Shown: in pieces, positions 39,020 through 51,759 of the stretch
Layout of the letters: each line of letters starts with the position of its first letter
How positions within the stretch are numbered: the stretch's first letter is position 1
NCBI GenBank assembly: GCA_035236585.1
Contig: CP141138.1
Coordinates: forward strand, 29,399,437-29,463,436
Source: Warburgia ugandensis
Taxonomy: Eukaryota; Streptophyta; Magnoliopsida; Canellales; Canellaceae
Direction: 5' to 3'
DNA length: 64,000 nucleotides
Notes under the pieces: model-generated
Databases searched by the model: none
Seen by the model: the letters and a program-made list of their open reading frames with translations, nothing else
Told to the model about the DNA's origin: nothing
Program-made: the position numbers and the translations under genes

Positions 39020-41966
39020 TGTGATTATTTGGGCTTTTATGATCCAATTTTTTTATAATAACAGTGAGATCGATCTCTATTTTAAAATAATTTGTGCAAA
39101 AGAATGCAGAGGAAATTTTGTTTTAATCAGAATTTTTCGTATATAAGCCCCAAGTGTCATGACCTAATCTCAATGAATAGATAAAGCATATTGCCATGGA
39201 AAATTTTAAACCAAATAGAAATAAGTACCACTTCTAGGATTGTTAGTCAGAGCCACAGTTATAAACAAGCACTTACAACTAAGTTTACAGCAATTACACA
39301 AAAAGGATCGCTAGTTAAGTCCTCACTCAGCCTTACCTTTGCTTACTCGACTGTAGCCCTAACGCTCTCCTATAGTCCTTCTAGTTGTACTTTGTTTGAT
39401 CTAAAAAATAATGGATTGGGTTGAGTATTCATCATACCCAGTAGGTAACCTCCTACAACTAATTTGGTAACACGATATGCAAGAGGGGTTATACTAAACA
39501 CGATCATAAAGACATGCACTTCTATTTTTGGGTAATTATGGATATATGTGCGTAAATTATGAAATTCATAAATTAGAAAGATGAAGAATATGAAATGTAA
39601 GCATAGTAAATAAACTCATGCATGCATAAATTTTGGCAAAACACATCAAGCGGACTAATCAATGAGATTAGTAGCTATGAAAATCTTAAAATATTAATTA
39701 ATCAAGGCAGATAAGGACATTGCCATGAATATCATGCATATGGGCCTCTCAATAAATCACTCAAACTTGGCCGGTCATGAGTACTCGTCTATGACCATCT
39801 CAATGCTATATGCATATCAATAAAACTGAAATCATAGGGTCAACTATGCTCACGATCAGCACACAGTTAGAATCATGTGGCTCCGATATCTAGAGATCAA
39901 CCCATCATAGCCTCCACGGCGACTATGGCTGTCCTCGAAAAGGGTGCTGTGAGCACTTCCAGTAGTCATCCCTATTTACCATAGTAATCAAAGGGACAAT
40001 GTCATTTTAGCAACGATACCATCCACTTTTTGTGGTAGAGGCTGGGAGGCCAACCTCGTACAACCTCTCAGCATAGTGCCCACTAGACTCAATAGCCCAA
40101 AAAGCATATATAAACCATCCAAATCTCAATCATAGTCAATCAGGTAATCTATGCAATGAGTTTCAAAATATGCTAGCAATGCATATAAATATGCATATAT
40201 TTCGAATCTCAATCTTCACGAATTGTGCAATTTATGTCACCATTTCCAAAACATGTATGCGATGCTTATATAAAAACTATTAACCAAATATGCAAGCAAT
40301 TGCATGCAAGATCATAAGGAAAAATCGCATACTCATTATGAGAATATTATATCACAAAAAGCATACTAAACACGGTCATCGGGATTAAATAAATCAATTA
40401 GAATTTCTGAATGCATTAAAAAACTTAGCAGTATCAGACTACCTACCTCGATGTCTCTTGGATTGTGTTTCTCTTCAATTCGAGCTCTAGATTGCCTTTG
40501 CGAAGTCCTGGGTATTATTTGGAAAATAAAAATCCAAGTATTATTTCTTATTTTACAGATCAACGGCTACATCTATACTAAACGTTATAGATCTCTGATT
40601 TATGGGTCTCCATGTTGAATCTCACTTAGAATGGTTGATCTATATGATTAAGGTTTGGTTTAGGTATATTGATCTCCTAATATATCTAATGGATCAATTT
40701 ATGAGAATTGATCATCTTTGTTCTTGTAGATATATGAGATTTTCATAGTTTTTAGGCTATAGTCACATCAAAGAGTCTTATGATGCTAAATTTTATTATA
40801 TAAATAGATCTGCGTCGTAATTACGAACCCAACTGTTCTTTTGGATCGTCGATCAGAGTTATATAGCCTTCTTAATTACATTTTTAGTGTCGCTCATCAA
40901 CGTACGAACCAAATTTAATAGCACTGGCCCACGCGTCACAGTTCTCAGGACGCATGTGTGTCCTGGTCGAACCATGACCGAACTCGCACGACTGTACATG
41001 CCCGAAGGACACCCCAGGACATGCATCCTGGTCGCGTGTCGTGCACATGAGCGAGGTGACCTAGATGGGATGGTTCGATCTAAACCGTCCAACCATCCCA
41101 ACCTTGGATCAACACCTAGAATGCCATAATGCATGGACTGTCCTAGGTTTCATGGGGTTTTGGGGTCCCATGAATGCTTGGGTGGCTCAGATCTCACATC
41201 CGAGCTGCCCAGGTGGTGAATTTGCAACCGATCCACCATCCACTGGTTTCACCAGCGATTCATCCCCCGGTGAGACCAGATTCAGTCGGGATCTAGTGGG
41301 AAAGGGAGAGGGAAGAGAGAGGAGAAGAGTGGGGAGTGGATTGTACCTGGGAACCCGAGATGGCGCTTGTTGCATGCTTGAGTTGCTGGTTGAAACCCTC
41401 CTTGCCGGAGATGGTAGAGAATCGAATTTGATTTGAGAAATCATGGTGATGGAAAGGGGGGGGGGCGTGGAGAAATTTATAGGAGGGGAAAGGCAGTGCC
41501 CTCCCATGGCGGTGTCGCCATTTATTTTGGCGCCGCACTGCAAGGGTAGTATAGTGTAGTGCGACAGTTGGAAGGGAATGGCAGTGGAGAGGTTGATGGA
41601 GAAGGAGGGGTGTCGTTATCAAAATGACCCCTTGCATTTTCAAGCCATTTTAAAATTTAAATGAAATTTACAAAAATACCCTCCCTCTTCAAAAGCCCGT
41701 AACTTGGTCATACGATCTTCGTTTTCAGTGTTCTTTGAGGCATTGGATTCCATTTTGAGCATAGAATCTAATACTATGGACATTTCTTACAAATTCCTTT
41801 GTTTGATATTTTAATTATAATAAAACATCTAACCACCTATTAAGGTAATTAACATATATTAATTCCCTAAATAAACAAGTTATAACTAATTAGCAAATGG
41901 CAAACATCACGATTGATTATGGTTGTAAAAGTGATACAAAAATTTTAAAAAACTTGAGTCATTACA
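39020..41966 (-). repeat. 3' LTR of the Tekay-type element (~2.95 kb)
   Basis: Ends 'cttgagtcattaca' at 41966, immediately beside a purine-rich complement (AAGAGGGTAATGA). In element orientation it starts TGTAATGACTCAAG, matching the inverted start 'tgtaacgactcagg' of the right LTR; such extended terminal inverted repeats are typical of Del/Tekay LTRs. A TATA-like TATAAATT lies near 41476-41483 (minus). The GC-rich open frames at 40.86-41.64 kb are LTR sequence, not host genes. Confidence 0.88.
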
Positions 41967-42002
41967 TCATTACCCTCTTCAAGGAATTTCATCCTCGAAA
42001 TT

Positions 42003-43980
42003 CTACAGTCCATTACTAGAAAAGATTTTAGGGTAGTTATTCCTCATTTTGGATTCAACTTCCCAGGTTTCTTCTTCAATAAACGCATTCCTCCACAAAA
42101 CTCTAACTAATGGAATTTCTTTACGCCGTAGCGTCTTGACTTTCTTATCCATAACCTGTATTGGTTTTGTTTCCAAGGTTAGGTCCAGTTGTAGCTTGGT
42201 TGGTACCTGTTCAAGTACATGTGTGGGGTTAGGAATATACTTCCTCAGCATGGATATGCGAAAAACATTGTGGACTTCCGATAGCTAGGTGGTAACGCTA
42301 TCTTGTATGAAGTCTTTCCCACTTTGTCCAAGACTTCAAATGGTCCAATAAATTGAGGACTGAGTTTTCCTTTTACACCAAACCTCATAACGCCCTTAGT
42401 TGGAGATATCTTCAAGAAAACATGATCTCCAACTTCAAATTCCAATTGTCTGCGTCGCTTATCAACGTAACTCTTTTGTCGACTCTGAGCTGCGAGAAGC
42501 CACCTTCTAATAAGCTTTACCTTGTTTGCGCATTGTTCTACTAACTTTGATTGCACAATTCTATTTTCACCTACTTCATTCCAACATATGGGTGATAGAC
42601 AAGGTCTTCCATAGAGCGCTTCATAAGGAGCCATGCTGATGCTTGATTGGAAACTATTATTATATGCAAATTCAACAAAGGGTAAACTTTCATCCCAACT
42701 TTCTTTCCAGTCAATTGCACACGCTCTCAACATATCCTCTAATATCTAGATCGTACATTCAGGTTGGCCATCAATTTGAGGGTGAAAAGCCGTACTAAAA
42801 TTTAATGAAGATCCTACTGACTTTTGCACCAACTTTCATAATTGCGAGGTAAAATGACTATCCCTATCAGAAATAATGCTGAGTGGTATCCTATGCAAAC
42901 TTATGATTTCCTTAATATACAAGTGAGATAGGCTGTCAGTAGATTGATTGTGTCGTATGGGGAGAAAATGCGCCATTTTGGTTAGTCAACCGATGATCAC
43001 CCATATCATATTATGTCCTTTGGATGTCTTAGGTAGTCCTAAGATGAAGTCCATTATGATATGATCCCACTTCCATTTTGGTAGCTCAAGCGGTTGTAAT
43101 AAGCTTGCCGGTCTTTGGTGTTCCACCTTAACTTGCTAACAAGTCAAGCACTTTGCTACAAATTCTCCTATATCTCTTTTCATACCATTCCACCAGAAAT
43201 GTCGCTTCGTTCCACCAGGATGAATAGTGTACTTAGATTGATGTGTTTCTTTCAAGATTTCTCGTCTTATTTCATCATTGCTTGGTACAACTAATCCTCC
43301 TTGCATGCGAACACTATCATCTGCTTCCTTGACAAATCCTAGTTTTCCAACTAATGCTTGTATGTCAGTGTCATTCTTTTGCATCTGCTTAACTTTCTCA
43401 TTAATAGTGGATTTTCTAGTCAAATTTTCTATAAAAGACGTCCCATGACTGATTTTGGGTCTGCATTCTATCACCTCTTGTAATAACTTCCATTTCTTGA
43501 AATGTAAACTTGCACATATTCCTTGTGTCTTTCTACTTAAGGCATCTGCTATGACATTAGCCTTCCTTGGATGATATTGAATGGAAAAGTCATAGTCTTT
43601 TAAGTACTCCATCCATCTTCTTTGTTGCATGTTCAGGTCTTGTTGTGAAAGATGTACTTAAGACTTTTGTGATCTATAAAAACCTCAGATTTTTCTCCAT
43701 ACAGATAGTGTCTCCAAATCTTCAAGGCAAAGATGATAGCAACAAGCTCTAAGTCATGGGTAGGGTAATTGACCTCATGCTTTTTCAATTGTCTGGAAGC
43801 ATAGGCATTACTTTTCCATTTTGCATAAGCACGCAGCCTAGCCCTTGTCGAGAAGCATTGCTATAGATCTCAAATCCTCCACTACCAAATGGTAGAGTAA
43901 GTACTGGTGCATTGGTTAGCTTCCTTTTTAGTTCTTGGAAACTTTCCTCGCATGCTTGATCCCACTCAAACTTTTTGTCC
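42003..43980 (-). pseudogene. RNase H, integrase and chromodomain region of the Tekay-type element
   Basis: RNase H end near 43560-43630 (DYDFSIQYHPRKANVIADALSR), integrase zinc segment near 43140-43250 (ending AKCLTC), integrase C-part near 42600-42730 (SWDESLPFVEFAYNNSF, YEALYGRP), SH3-like GPFEVLDKVGKTSYKIALP near 42290, and a degenerate chromodomain near 42040-42130 (LVRVLWRNAFIEEETWE). Fossil coding region. Confidence 0.88.
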
Positions 43981-44056
43981 TTTCTTATTAATTTAGTTAG
44001 GGGTAAGGCAATGTGTGAAAAGACTTCGATGAATCTATGGTAATGTCCTGCAAGCC

Positions 44057-46235
44057 CTAGAAACTCCTTACTTCTGTCACTATCTTAGGCGTAGCCCATT
44101 TCTCCACAGCTTCAACCTTTGCTGGGTCGACGGCAATGCCATCCTTTGAAATAATATGACCCCAAAAATTCACCTTCTGCAGCCAAAATTTACACTTATT
44201 AAACTTTGCGTATAATTTGTGTGCTATAAGTGTACACAGTTCTACTTGTAAATGTTCCCTATGGTCCTCAAGAGTTTCTGAGTAGATCAAGATATCATCC
44301 ACAAATACTATAACAAATTTATCTAGATAGGCTTTGAATACTCGGTTCATAAGATCCATAAACGCGGCTGGCGCATTTGTTACTCCAAAAGACATCACTC
44401 TAAACTCATAGTGTCCATATCTGGTTCTAAATGCTGTCTTTGGAATATCTTCCTCCTTGACCCTAAGTTGGTGATATCCAGATCGTAAATTAATCTTGGA
44501 AAAGACATGGGCTGACTGCAGCTTATCAAACATATCATCAATACGGGGTAAGGGAGACTTGTTTTTCACTGTGACCCTATTCAACATTCGATAATCAATG
44601 TAGAGTCTCATTGATCCATCCTTTTTCTTGATAAAAAGAACTGGTACTCCCCAAGGAGATACACTAGGTCTGATGAACCCTTTGTCTAACAACTCTTGTA
44701 ACTAGGTCTTTAGCTCCTTTAACTCTGTGGGGGCCATCTGATATGGTGCCTTTGATATAGGAGTTGTGCCAGGTATCAAGTCAATAGTAAAATCTATCTC
44801 CCTTTGTTGGTGGTAACCCTAGTAAGTCTTCAGGGAACACATCTGGGAATTCATGAACCACATCTACCTCCTCTAACTTAGGCTTTGTGACTTCAGTGAC
44901 TTCTATCTTAGCCAAAAAGAATGGACACCCCTGAGCAATGTGCTTTGCCCCTTTTATAGCAGAAATAACACATGCTCCTGAATAATCTCTTCTCCCTTGT
45001 AAGGAGACTACTTCTCCTTCGAGAAGGTTAAAAATAATCATTTTCTTTTGACAATCAACTGTTGCATTATGTGAGGCTAACCAATTCATCCCAAGTATGA
45101 TGTCAAAGTCTGTCATGTCTAAGTGGATTAGGTCTATGCTCATCTGGTTACCCTTGACTATAATCGGAACATCCTGGAAGTTTGTTTGTGTGGAAATTGA
45201 CTTGCCTATGGGTGTCATAACTTCTAAGGAGAAGTCTAAGTCTTGAACTATAGTATCCATAGAAGAGGCAAACTCACATTATATGAAAGAATGAGTAGAA
45301 CTAGTGTCAATTAATACTTTGGCAGGTCTATCACAGATATGAAGTGTACCTTCTACTACAACGTTAGATGCCTGAGCCTGCCCTGACATGATGGCAAATA
45401 CTCATCCTTGGCTTCGAGGGATGTGATCTTCCTTATGTTCCTCCTCCTTCTTCCTCTTAGGGCAATTTCGGGCTAGATGTCCTATTTCTCCACAGTTAAA
45501 ACACGTATAACAGAAGGTACATGGCTTGCCTAAGTGATATCTATTGCATTTGGGGCAAGTCTTGGATTCTGGGTTCCTTCCCTTATTGTCAAATTGTCAC
45601 TTGTGTGGGTGTAACGATCCATAAGGTTGAGTGGGTCTTTTACCTTTATTATTTCTTCCACCATTGTTGTTCTTCGCATCCTTAGCAGCCTATGTTCTTT
45701 GATAATCCTTTTACAAAAGAAACATCATTTCTACTACCTTTACTACAATGGTTGGTTGAAACCCTATCACTCTGTTCCTAAGACTTGGGTGTAATCCATC
45801 AACAAACCTTTCTACAGCATTTTCTTCCGTAGAGCAAACGTTGGGTGTGAATCTTCAAAGACTTATGAACCTATTTTCATATTGTTGCATGGAGAGATTG
45901 CCTTGTTCTAGATTCATGAATTCTTTCTGCTTTTTCTTTAGCACATGACATGAATAGTACTTCTCATTAAATACTAGTTTGAACTCTTCCCACCAAAAGC
46001 CTACTTCACCTTTTAGTATGAAACTGGCCATGACAACCTTTCTATCATCGGGAATTTTCATGGCCTTAAATAACTTCTCAATGTCAAAGATCCATTTTTT
46101 GGCTGTTGCTGACTCATCTTCTCTTGAGAATGATGGGGCCATTTTCTGAAATCTCTCAAGTTGGGCCTCTGTCCTGTCAGCAATTCTTTCTGGAGAAGAG
46201 GCTCTTGCCGTGGGTGTTAGTGGTTGGTTCTGCAT
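44057..46235 (-). pseudogene. gag, protease and reverse transcriptase region of the Tekay-type element
   Basis: Gag start near 46130-45860 (SFSREDESATAKKWIFDIEKLF, MNLEQGNLSMQQYENRF), a CCHC knuckle near 45450-45500, the protease region near 45320-44900 (SIDLIHLDMTDFDIILGMNWL), and the reverse transcriptase with its catalytic strand [12 protein letters not shown] near 44280-44315. Fossil coding region in the order expected for the family. Confidence 0.9.
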
Positions 46236-46459
46236 GAACTACCCCATATGCTGCATGAATAGCTGAAAGGCTTTAGCCATTCCATTCCCAGATCTAGAGG
46301 AGTCAGCTAGAGGGTTATCAAGTATTGGCGGCATCTGTTTTACAAGACCAGTGCCTACCTTTAGGGGTCTCTATCATGCTATCCTAACGGTTTTCCTATT
46401 GATGTAACTTGATTATAAGTCTTCATTTCATAACTGGGATGTGAATAACATGACCCTAG

Positions 46460-46471
46460 GCTCTGATACCA
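46460..46471 (-). other. Primer binding site (tRNA-iMet) of the Tekay-type element
   Basis: Complement TGGTATCAGAGC, two bases inside the right LTR, identical to the site in the 27-33 kb element. Confidence 0.93.
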
Positions 46472-46473
46472 AT

Positions 46474-48297
46474 TGTAACGACTCAGGTTTTTATGGTGCA
46501 ATTGTTTTTATAATAACAGCGAGATCGATCTCTATTTTAAAATAATTTGTGCAAAAGAATGCAGAGGAAATTTTCTTTTAATTAGAATTTTTCGTATAAA
46601 AACCCCGAGTGTCATGACCTAATCTCAATGAACAGATAATGCATATGGCCATTGTAATTTTTAAACCAAATATAAATAAGTACCACTCCCAGGATTGTTA
46701 GTCACAACCACAGTTATAAACAATCACTTACAACCAAGTTTATAGCAATTACACAAAAAAGGATCACTAGTTAAGTCCTCACTTAGCCTTACCTTTGCTT
46801 ACTCAACTGTAGCCCTAACGCTCTCTGATACTCCTTCTAGTTGTACTTTGTTTGATCTGAAAAATAATGGATTGGGTTGAGTATTCATCATACCCAGTAG
46901 GTAACCTCCTACCACTAGTTTAAAAACACGACATGCAAAAGGGGTTATACTAAACACGATCATAAAGACATGCACTTCTATTTTTGGGTAATCATGGATA
47001 TATGTGCGTAAACTATGAAATTCATAAATTAGCAAGATGAAGAATATGAAATGTAAGCATAGTAAATAAACTCATGCATGCATAAATTTTGGCAAAACAC
47101 ATCAAGAGGACTAATCAATGAGATTAGTAGCTATGAAAATCTTAAAATATTAATCGGTCAAGGAAGATAAGGACATTGCCATGAATATCATGCATATGGG
47201 CCTCTCAATAAATCACTTAAATTGACCGGTCACGAGTACTCGTCTACAACCATCTCAATGCTATATGCATATCAATAAAACTGAAATCATAGGGTCAACT
47301 ATGCTCACGATTAGCACACAGCTAGAATTGTGTGGCTTTAGTATTTGGAGACCAACCCACCATAGCCTGCACGCGTGACTATGGCTGTCCTCGAAAAGGG
47401 TGCCATCAACACCTCCAGTGGTCATCCCAGTTTACCACAACAGTTGAGGAAGGGACAATGCCATTTTGGCAGCGATACCATCGATTTTTTGTGGTAGAGG
47501 CCGAGAGGCCAACCTTATATAACCTCTCAGCATAGTGCCCACCAGGCTCAATAGCCCAAAAAGCATATATAAACCATCCAAATCTCAATCATCATCAATC
47601 AGACAATCTATGCAATGAGTTTCGAAACATGCAAGCAATGCATATAAATATGCATATATTCCAAATCTCAATCTTCACAAATTGTGCAATTTATATCACC
47701 ATTTCCAAAACATGTATGTAGTGCTTATATAAAAACTATTTACCAAATATGCTGGAAATTGCATGCAAGATCATAAGGAAAATTCACATACTCATTATGA
47801 GAATATCATATAACAAAAAGCTTACTAAACACGGTCATCAGGATTAAATAAATCAATTAGAATTTCTGAATGCATTTAAAAACTTAGCAATATTAGATTA
47901 CCTACCTCGATGTCTCTTGGATTTCGTTTCTCTTCAATTCAAGCTTTAGATCGCTTTTGTGAAGTCCTCGGTATTATTTAGAAAATAAAAATCCAAGTAT
48001 TATTTCATATTTTACATATCAAGGGCTAGATCTATACTAGACATTATAGATCTCTAATTTATTGATCTCCATGTTGAATCTCACTTAGAATGGTTGATCT
48101 ATATGATTTAGGTTTGATCTAGGTATATTGATCTCCTAATATACCTAATGGATCAATTTATGAGAATTGATCATCTTTGATCTTGTAGATATATGAGATT
48201 TTCATAGTTTTTAGGCTATAGTCACATCAAACAGTCTTATGATCATAAATTTTATTGTATAAATAGATCCACATTGTAATTATGAACTCAACGGTTG
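46474..48297 (-). repeat. 5' LTR of the Tekay-type element, recognised part
   Basis: Collinear with 39020 to about 40845. Shared phrases are 'gagatcgatctctatttta', 'cttacctttgcttactc', 'atggattgggttgagtattc' and 'tttttaggctatagtcac'. It begins 'tgtaacgactcagg' at 46474. Confidence 0.9.
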
Positions 48298-51200
48298 CGT
48301 TCATAAATTTTATTGGTTAGAAGCTTGCAAAAGAAGAAATAGAGCTTCTTCTTCTTGCAATCAAGGTTGAAAAGCCTTTAATAAGGTCTTAATGATAGAG
48401 CCCTTCACACGCATGAGGAAGAATCCCACCATTGACACCCAAATAGGTTACTGTCATGGTCATTAGGACCACAAACCTAGAAGAATAGCTTAATAAAATC
48501 TAACAAAAGATGGCAAAGAAAAATCTTGAAATTGAGAGCCTAAAAGCTAAAACTATGATCCATCTAACTCAATCACAGTTGAGAGCCCATTGTCCTTGAA
48601 AATTGACAAAATAAGAAGGCTCATCAATGGAAGCTTTCACAAGCTAAACATCATGTACATATATAACATCTCACCAAAAGAGATATGAGAATGGCTCTTG
48701 GTGCTAAGGCAGTTTACTAAAACCTTATTAGGGAGGTCCTTCACCTAGTTAAATAACCTAGACCCCCATTCCATCCCTCATTAGGAACACATGCAAAAGG
48801 CATTCCTTGCCCTTTTCTATAGTGCAAGTTGGAATGCTAGTTTCATTGAGCTATATAAGACATTCATGAGACCTAATGAGATAGTAATGGACTTTGTCTC
48901 AAGATGGAGAAACTTGACCCTCTTATGCCCTTAGGAGCTCATGTAGAAGGAAGCAGTTTGATGTGGACCATAAACCTAACTAGTGATGTGGCTTTATTGT
49001 TATTGAACAATGTGCTTAAGAACTTCAATTATTTAGTGTCTGGAGGCATAATAATTGATAAATTTATAAAAATGCATCTCAATAGTGTCCTTAGTGAAGC
49101 TATACACCCTCTACGACCCTAATAATACTACAGTCATAAGAAGGGAGGAGAAAATTATAATAGCACAATGCTCCTACAATGCTACTTCTATAGTAACTAG
49201 AAAGTAACTCTTCCCAATCCCAACAAGGGGAGAGGAGATACAATAATAAGAGACATAGATGGGGCTTTCCTAAATAACATTGGATGTACAACTGATCAGG
49301 ACAAGGTTTTCAAGGAGCTAGTGGAGATCGAGTACCTTGAGTTGCCAAAATGCAAGAGACCTAAGGAAGTCAATAAGATAAAAAAATTGGTTGTACTGCC
49401 TATACCACAAGCTCATTAGTCACACACTTGAGGACTACTACATCTTTAAGAATAAAATCTAGGATCTAATCAATGATGGCTACCTCAAAGTAAAGGGGGG
49501 AAAATATTCAAAAGCTTGTTCCAATATGATCACTACAATTCCCATCTCCAATCCATTTGAGGAACTAAGTAAGAACTCTAAAGATCCACACAATCATTCA
49601 CTTACCTAAAGCTCTAGTAAAATCCTATGATCCACCTTCAGAATCCTCATCTTCCCAATTGGCAATAAGCAAATTACCTCCCGATGTCATTCTCATCTAA
49701 TTCAATTGTGGGGGTGACTATAATATAGTTTGGGCATACACTACATTCCTTGAGAGCCAAACAAAACATGGCCCTCCATCCATGAGGTAATGACTCTACC
49801 CTTAAGGTTCTAAATTTTAACTACGAATATGAGTAGGAGGAAGATGATGAAAAAGCCCGGACTTATGATTGGCAATCCTTACAAAATGTTGGCAAAAACA
49901 AGTTCCTTCAAGGAGTAGTGGAAAGGGAAAAATAGAAAGATGCTCAACTGGCATGGTGACATGAAAGACTTCCAACACTATTCCAAAGTTGAGATTGGTT
50001 CAATCCCCAACTAATGAATCTTATTACTCAGGGCTCAAAGTTTGGATCCTAATAAGAAGATGAGAGGTTAGTTCAATACTTAGATGAACAACTACAGAAC
50101 AACATGAATGTATACCATGCATTGAAAGTACTTCCTTCAAGTCCACCAATTGCAAGTCTTGCTCCAACAACCAACATCGGTGACAAATGGTAAATTATCA
50201 CATATCAAAAGAAGTAGGAGGAGCACTCCTATGGATGGCTCTCTCCATCCAGTTCATCCAATTCATCCTAAGGGAGTACACACCTTCCTCCCTTCAGTGC
50301 ACACTGGCCTCCTCCATGTATACACCACACCAGAGTGCACTCCAACTACTTCATCACCTAGAACATTAGGTGAATTCTTGTCCTTACATTTCAATAGCCA
50401 CAACAAATTCCCTCCATGTGCTAGTTGCATGATGATTAATATAATAGAGGCCCTAGAAGCTAGTACTATCACTTTCAAAGTTGTAAACATCTTACTAGAA
50501 TAGGAGGAATCTCCTTTAATCTTTGAGCTGCAATTGTTAGCACCATGGAGATGACATCACCATTGTGACATATGCACTACTCATTAATAGTACCCTTAGC
50601 ATGAGCAAGTACCTGATGTAGATACCTATTAGGATGATCACCCAAAACAAGTGAGAAGATGTAGTCACAAGGACATATATCCTCTGTTACAAGTAAACTA
50701 CATTTCTTATGCGAGGTCCCAAGGCCAAGGCTTAGACCAATCTTCTGTTTGACCCTAACCTTAGTTACTTGAGAAGGCTTTTGAGTATATGATATTAATG
50801 GGGTTCAAATTTGGTAGGAGAATTGGCAAGTTCACAAAGAATGGATAGGTATTTACCTCTACTAATCATAGTTATCTCATTGCCTTCTTACTTAATGAAA
50901 TAATACATCGTGTTTTACTACTCAAATTTCCATTGCTAACACCTTCCAAGAATATCAACTTAGGTTGAGGTCAAGACATTAGCTACCAATTAGAGTGGCA
51001 TCTCCATGTGAGCTCTACCATGGCCAATGTGCCATAAGAAGTAAGGATGAGTACTGCATCCCCTCAATACATTGTTGCTGCACATTTAAAGAAAGTGTCT
51101 GCTTCAAGGAGTGTATATGATGCACTTCTAATGTCACCTGAGTTGTGACATGCATGATTACTAGACTGCATTTGCATCCATCACTTTCAATGATAGTAAT

Positions 51201-51720
51201 CTTCAATTTGGCATATAGTCCTACTACAAACCCTTATGTATATTGGCTGAACTAGCCACTAAAGTGGTCACGAAGATAATGAGTGAACCAAGGTCTGTAG
51301 TTAATTTGCTTTCTATGTGGACTTTATCCCTTTGTGGCTTGAGACAAGGCATCTAACCTACTGTAATCTCATGATTCAAGGTTTTGACCAGAGTGGTGAG
51401 AAAGCTATCAAGATAGCTCATTTTAAAGCTAAAGTTAGGGGTATTGACTCTGAAGTGTTATTCCTAGTAATAAATGTTAATGCATCATGTAATGCACTAC
51501 TATGATGTCTAGGGTTGCATGAGAATAACATAATCCTATGAACCCTTCACTAATGTTTTAAATGCATTATATATGGTATAAAGAAGTGTGTTTGGCCTAA
51601 CTCTTACTATTTAAGTGTTGCAGAGTCTCATCTAACCAATGTTAGATTTACATCATCAAGACTCTTGAAGCTTGGCAATCAAAACTTAACAATTCAAATG
51701 TGCACTATCTCAACAACATA
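48298..51720 (+). pseudogene. gag/protease remnant of a Tat-like Ty3/gypsy element
   Basis: An old fossil on the plus strand. Around 48740-48900, phrases such as HMQKAFLALFYSASWNASF and IVMDFVSRWRNLTLLCP match gag of plant Tat-lineage elements. Around 51370-51640, GFDQSGEKAIKIAHFKAKV, EVLFLVINVNASCNALL and LHENNII match their protease-to-RT linker. The stretch between (49.2-51.3 kb) is decayed and only partly readable. It has many breaks. It is probably the continuation of the LTR/leader sequence at 36.8-39.0 kb, separated from it by the Tekay-type insertion. Confidence 0.7.
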
Positions 51721-51759
51721 ATCAAGCCATTGCCTCTCTTGGATAGTTCCAACATTAAC

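Larger units (their letters stand above)
39020..48297 (-). mobile_element. Ty3/gypsy chromovirus, Tekay/Del type, broken
   Basis: An LTR retrotransposon on the minus strand. The left LTR is recognised over 39020-41966 and the right LTR over about 46474-48297. Between them lie a polypurine tract, integrase with a degenerate chromodomain, RNase H, reverse transcriptase, protease, gag, and a tRNA-iMet primer site. Phrases such as [29 protein letters not shown] and MAPYEALYGRPCLSPICW, together with ~2.9-kb LTRs, fit the Tekay (Del) lineage of chromoviruses. In a ~480-base sample the LTRs differ at roughly 8% of positions, so it is about three times older than the 27-33 kb element. The coding part is broken in at least half a dozen places. 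It lies within an older plus-strand retroelement. Confidence 0.9.

Noticed and set aside
40859-41643. Overlapping open frames up to 123 residues on both strands in a GC-rich stretch
   Set aside because: They fall inside the 3' LTR of the Tekay-type element and overlap in several frames without any domain.
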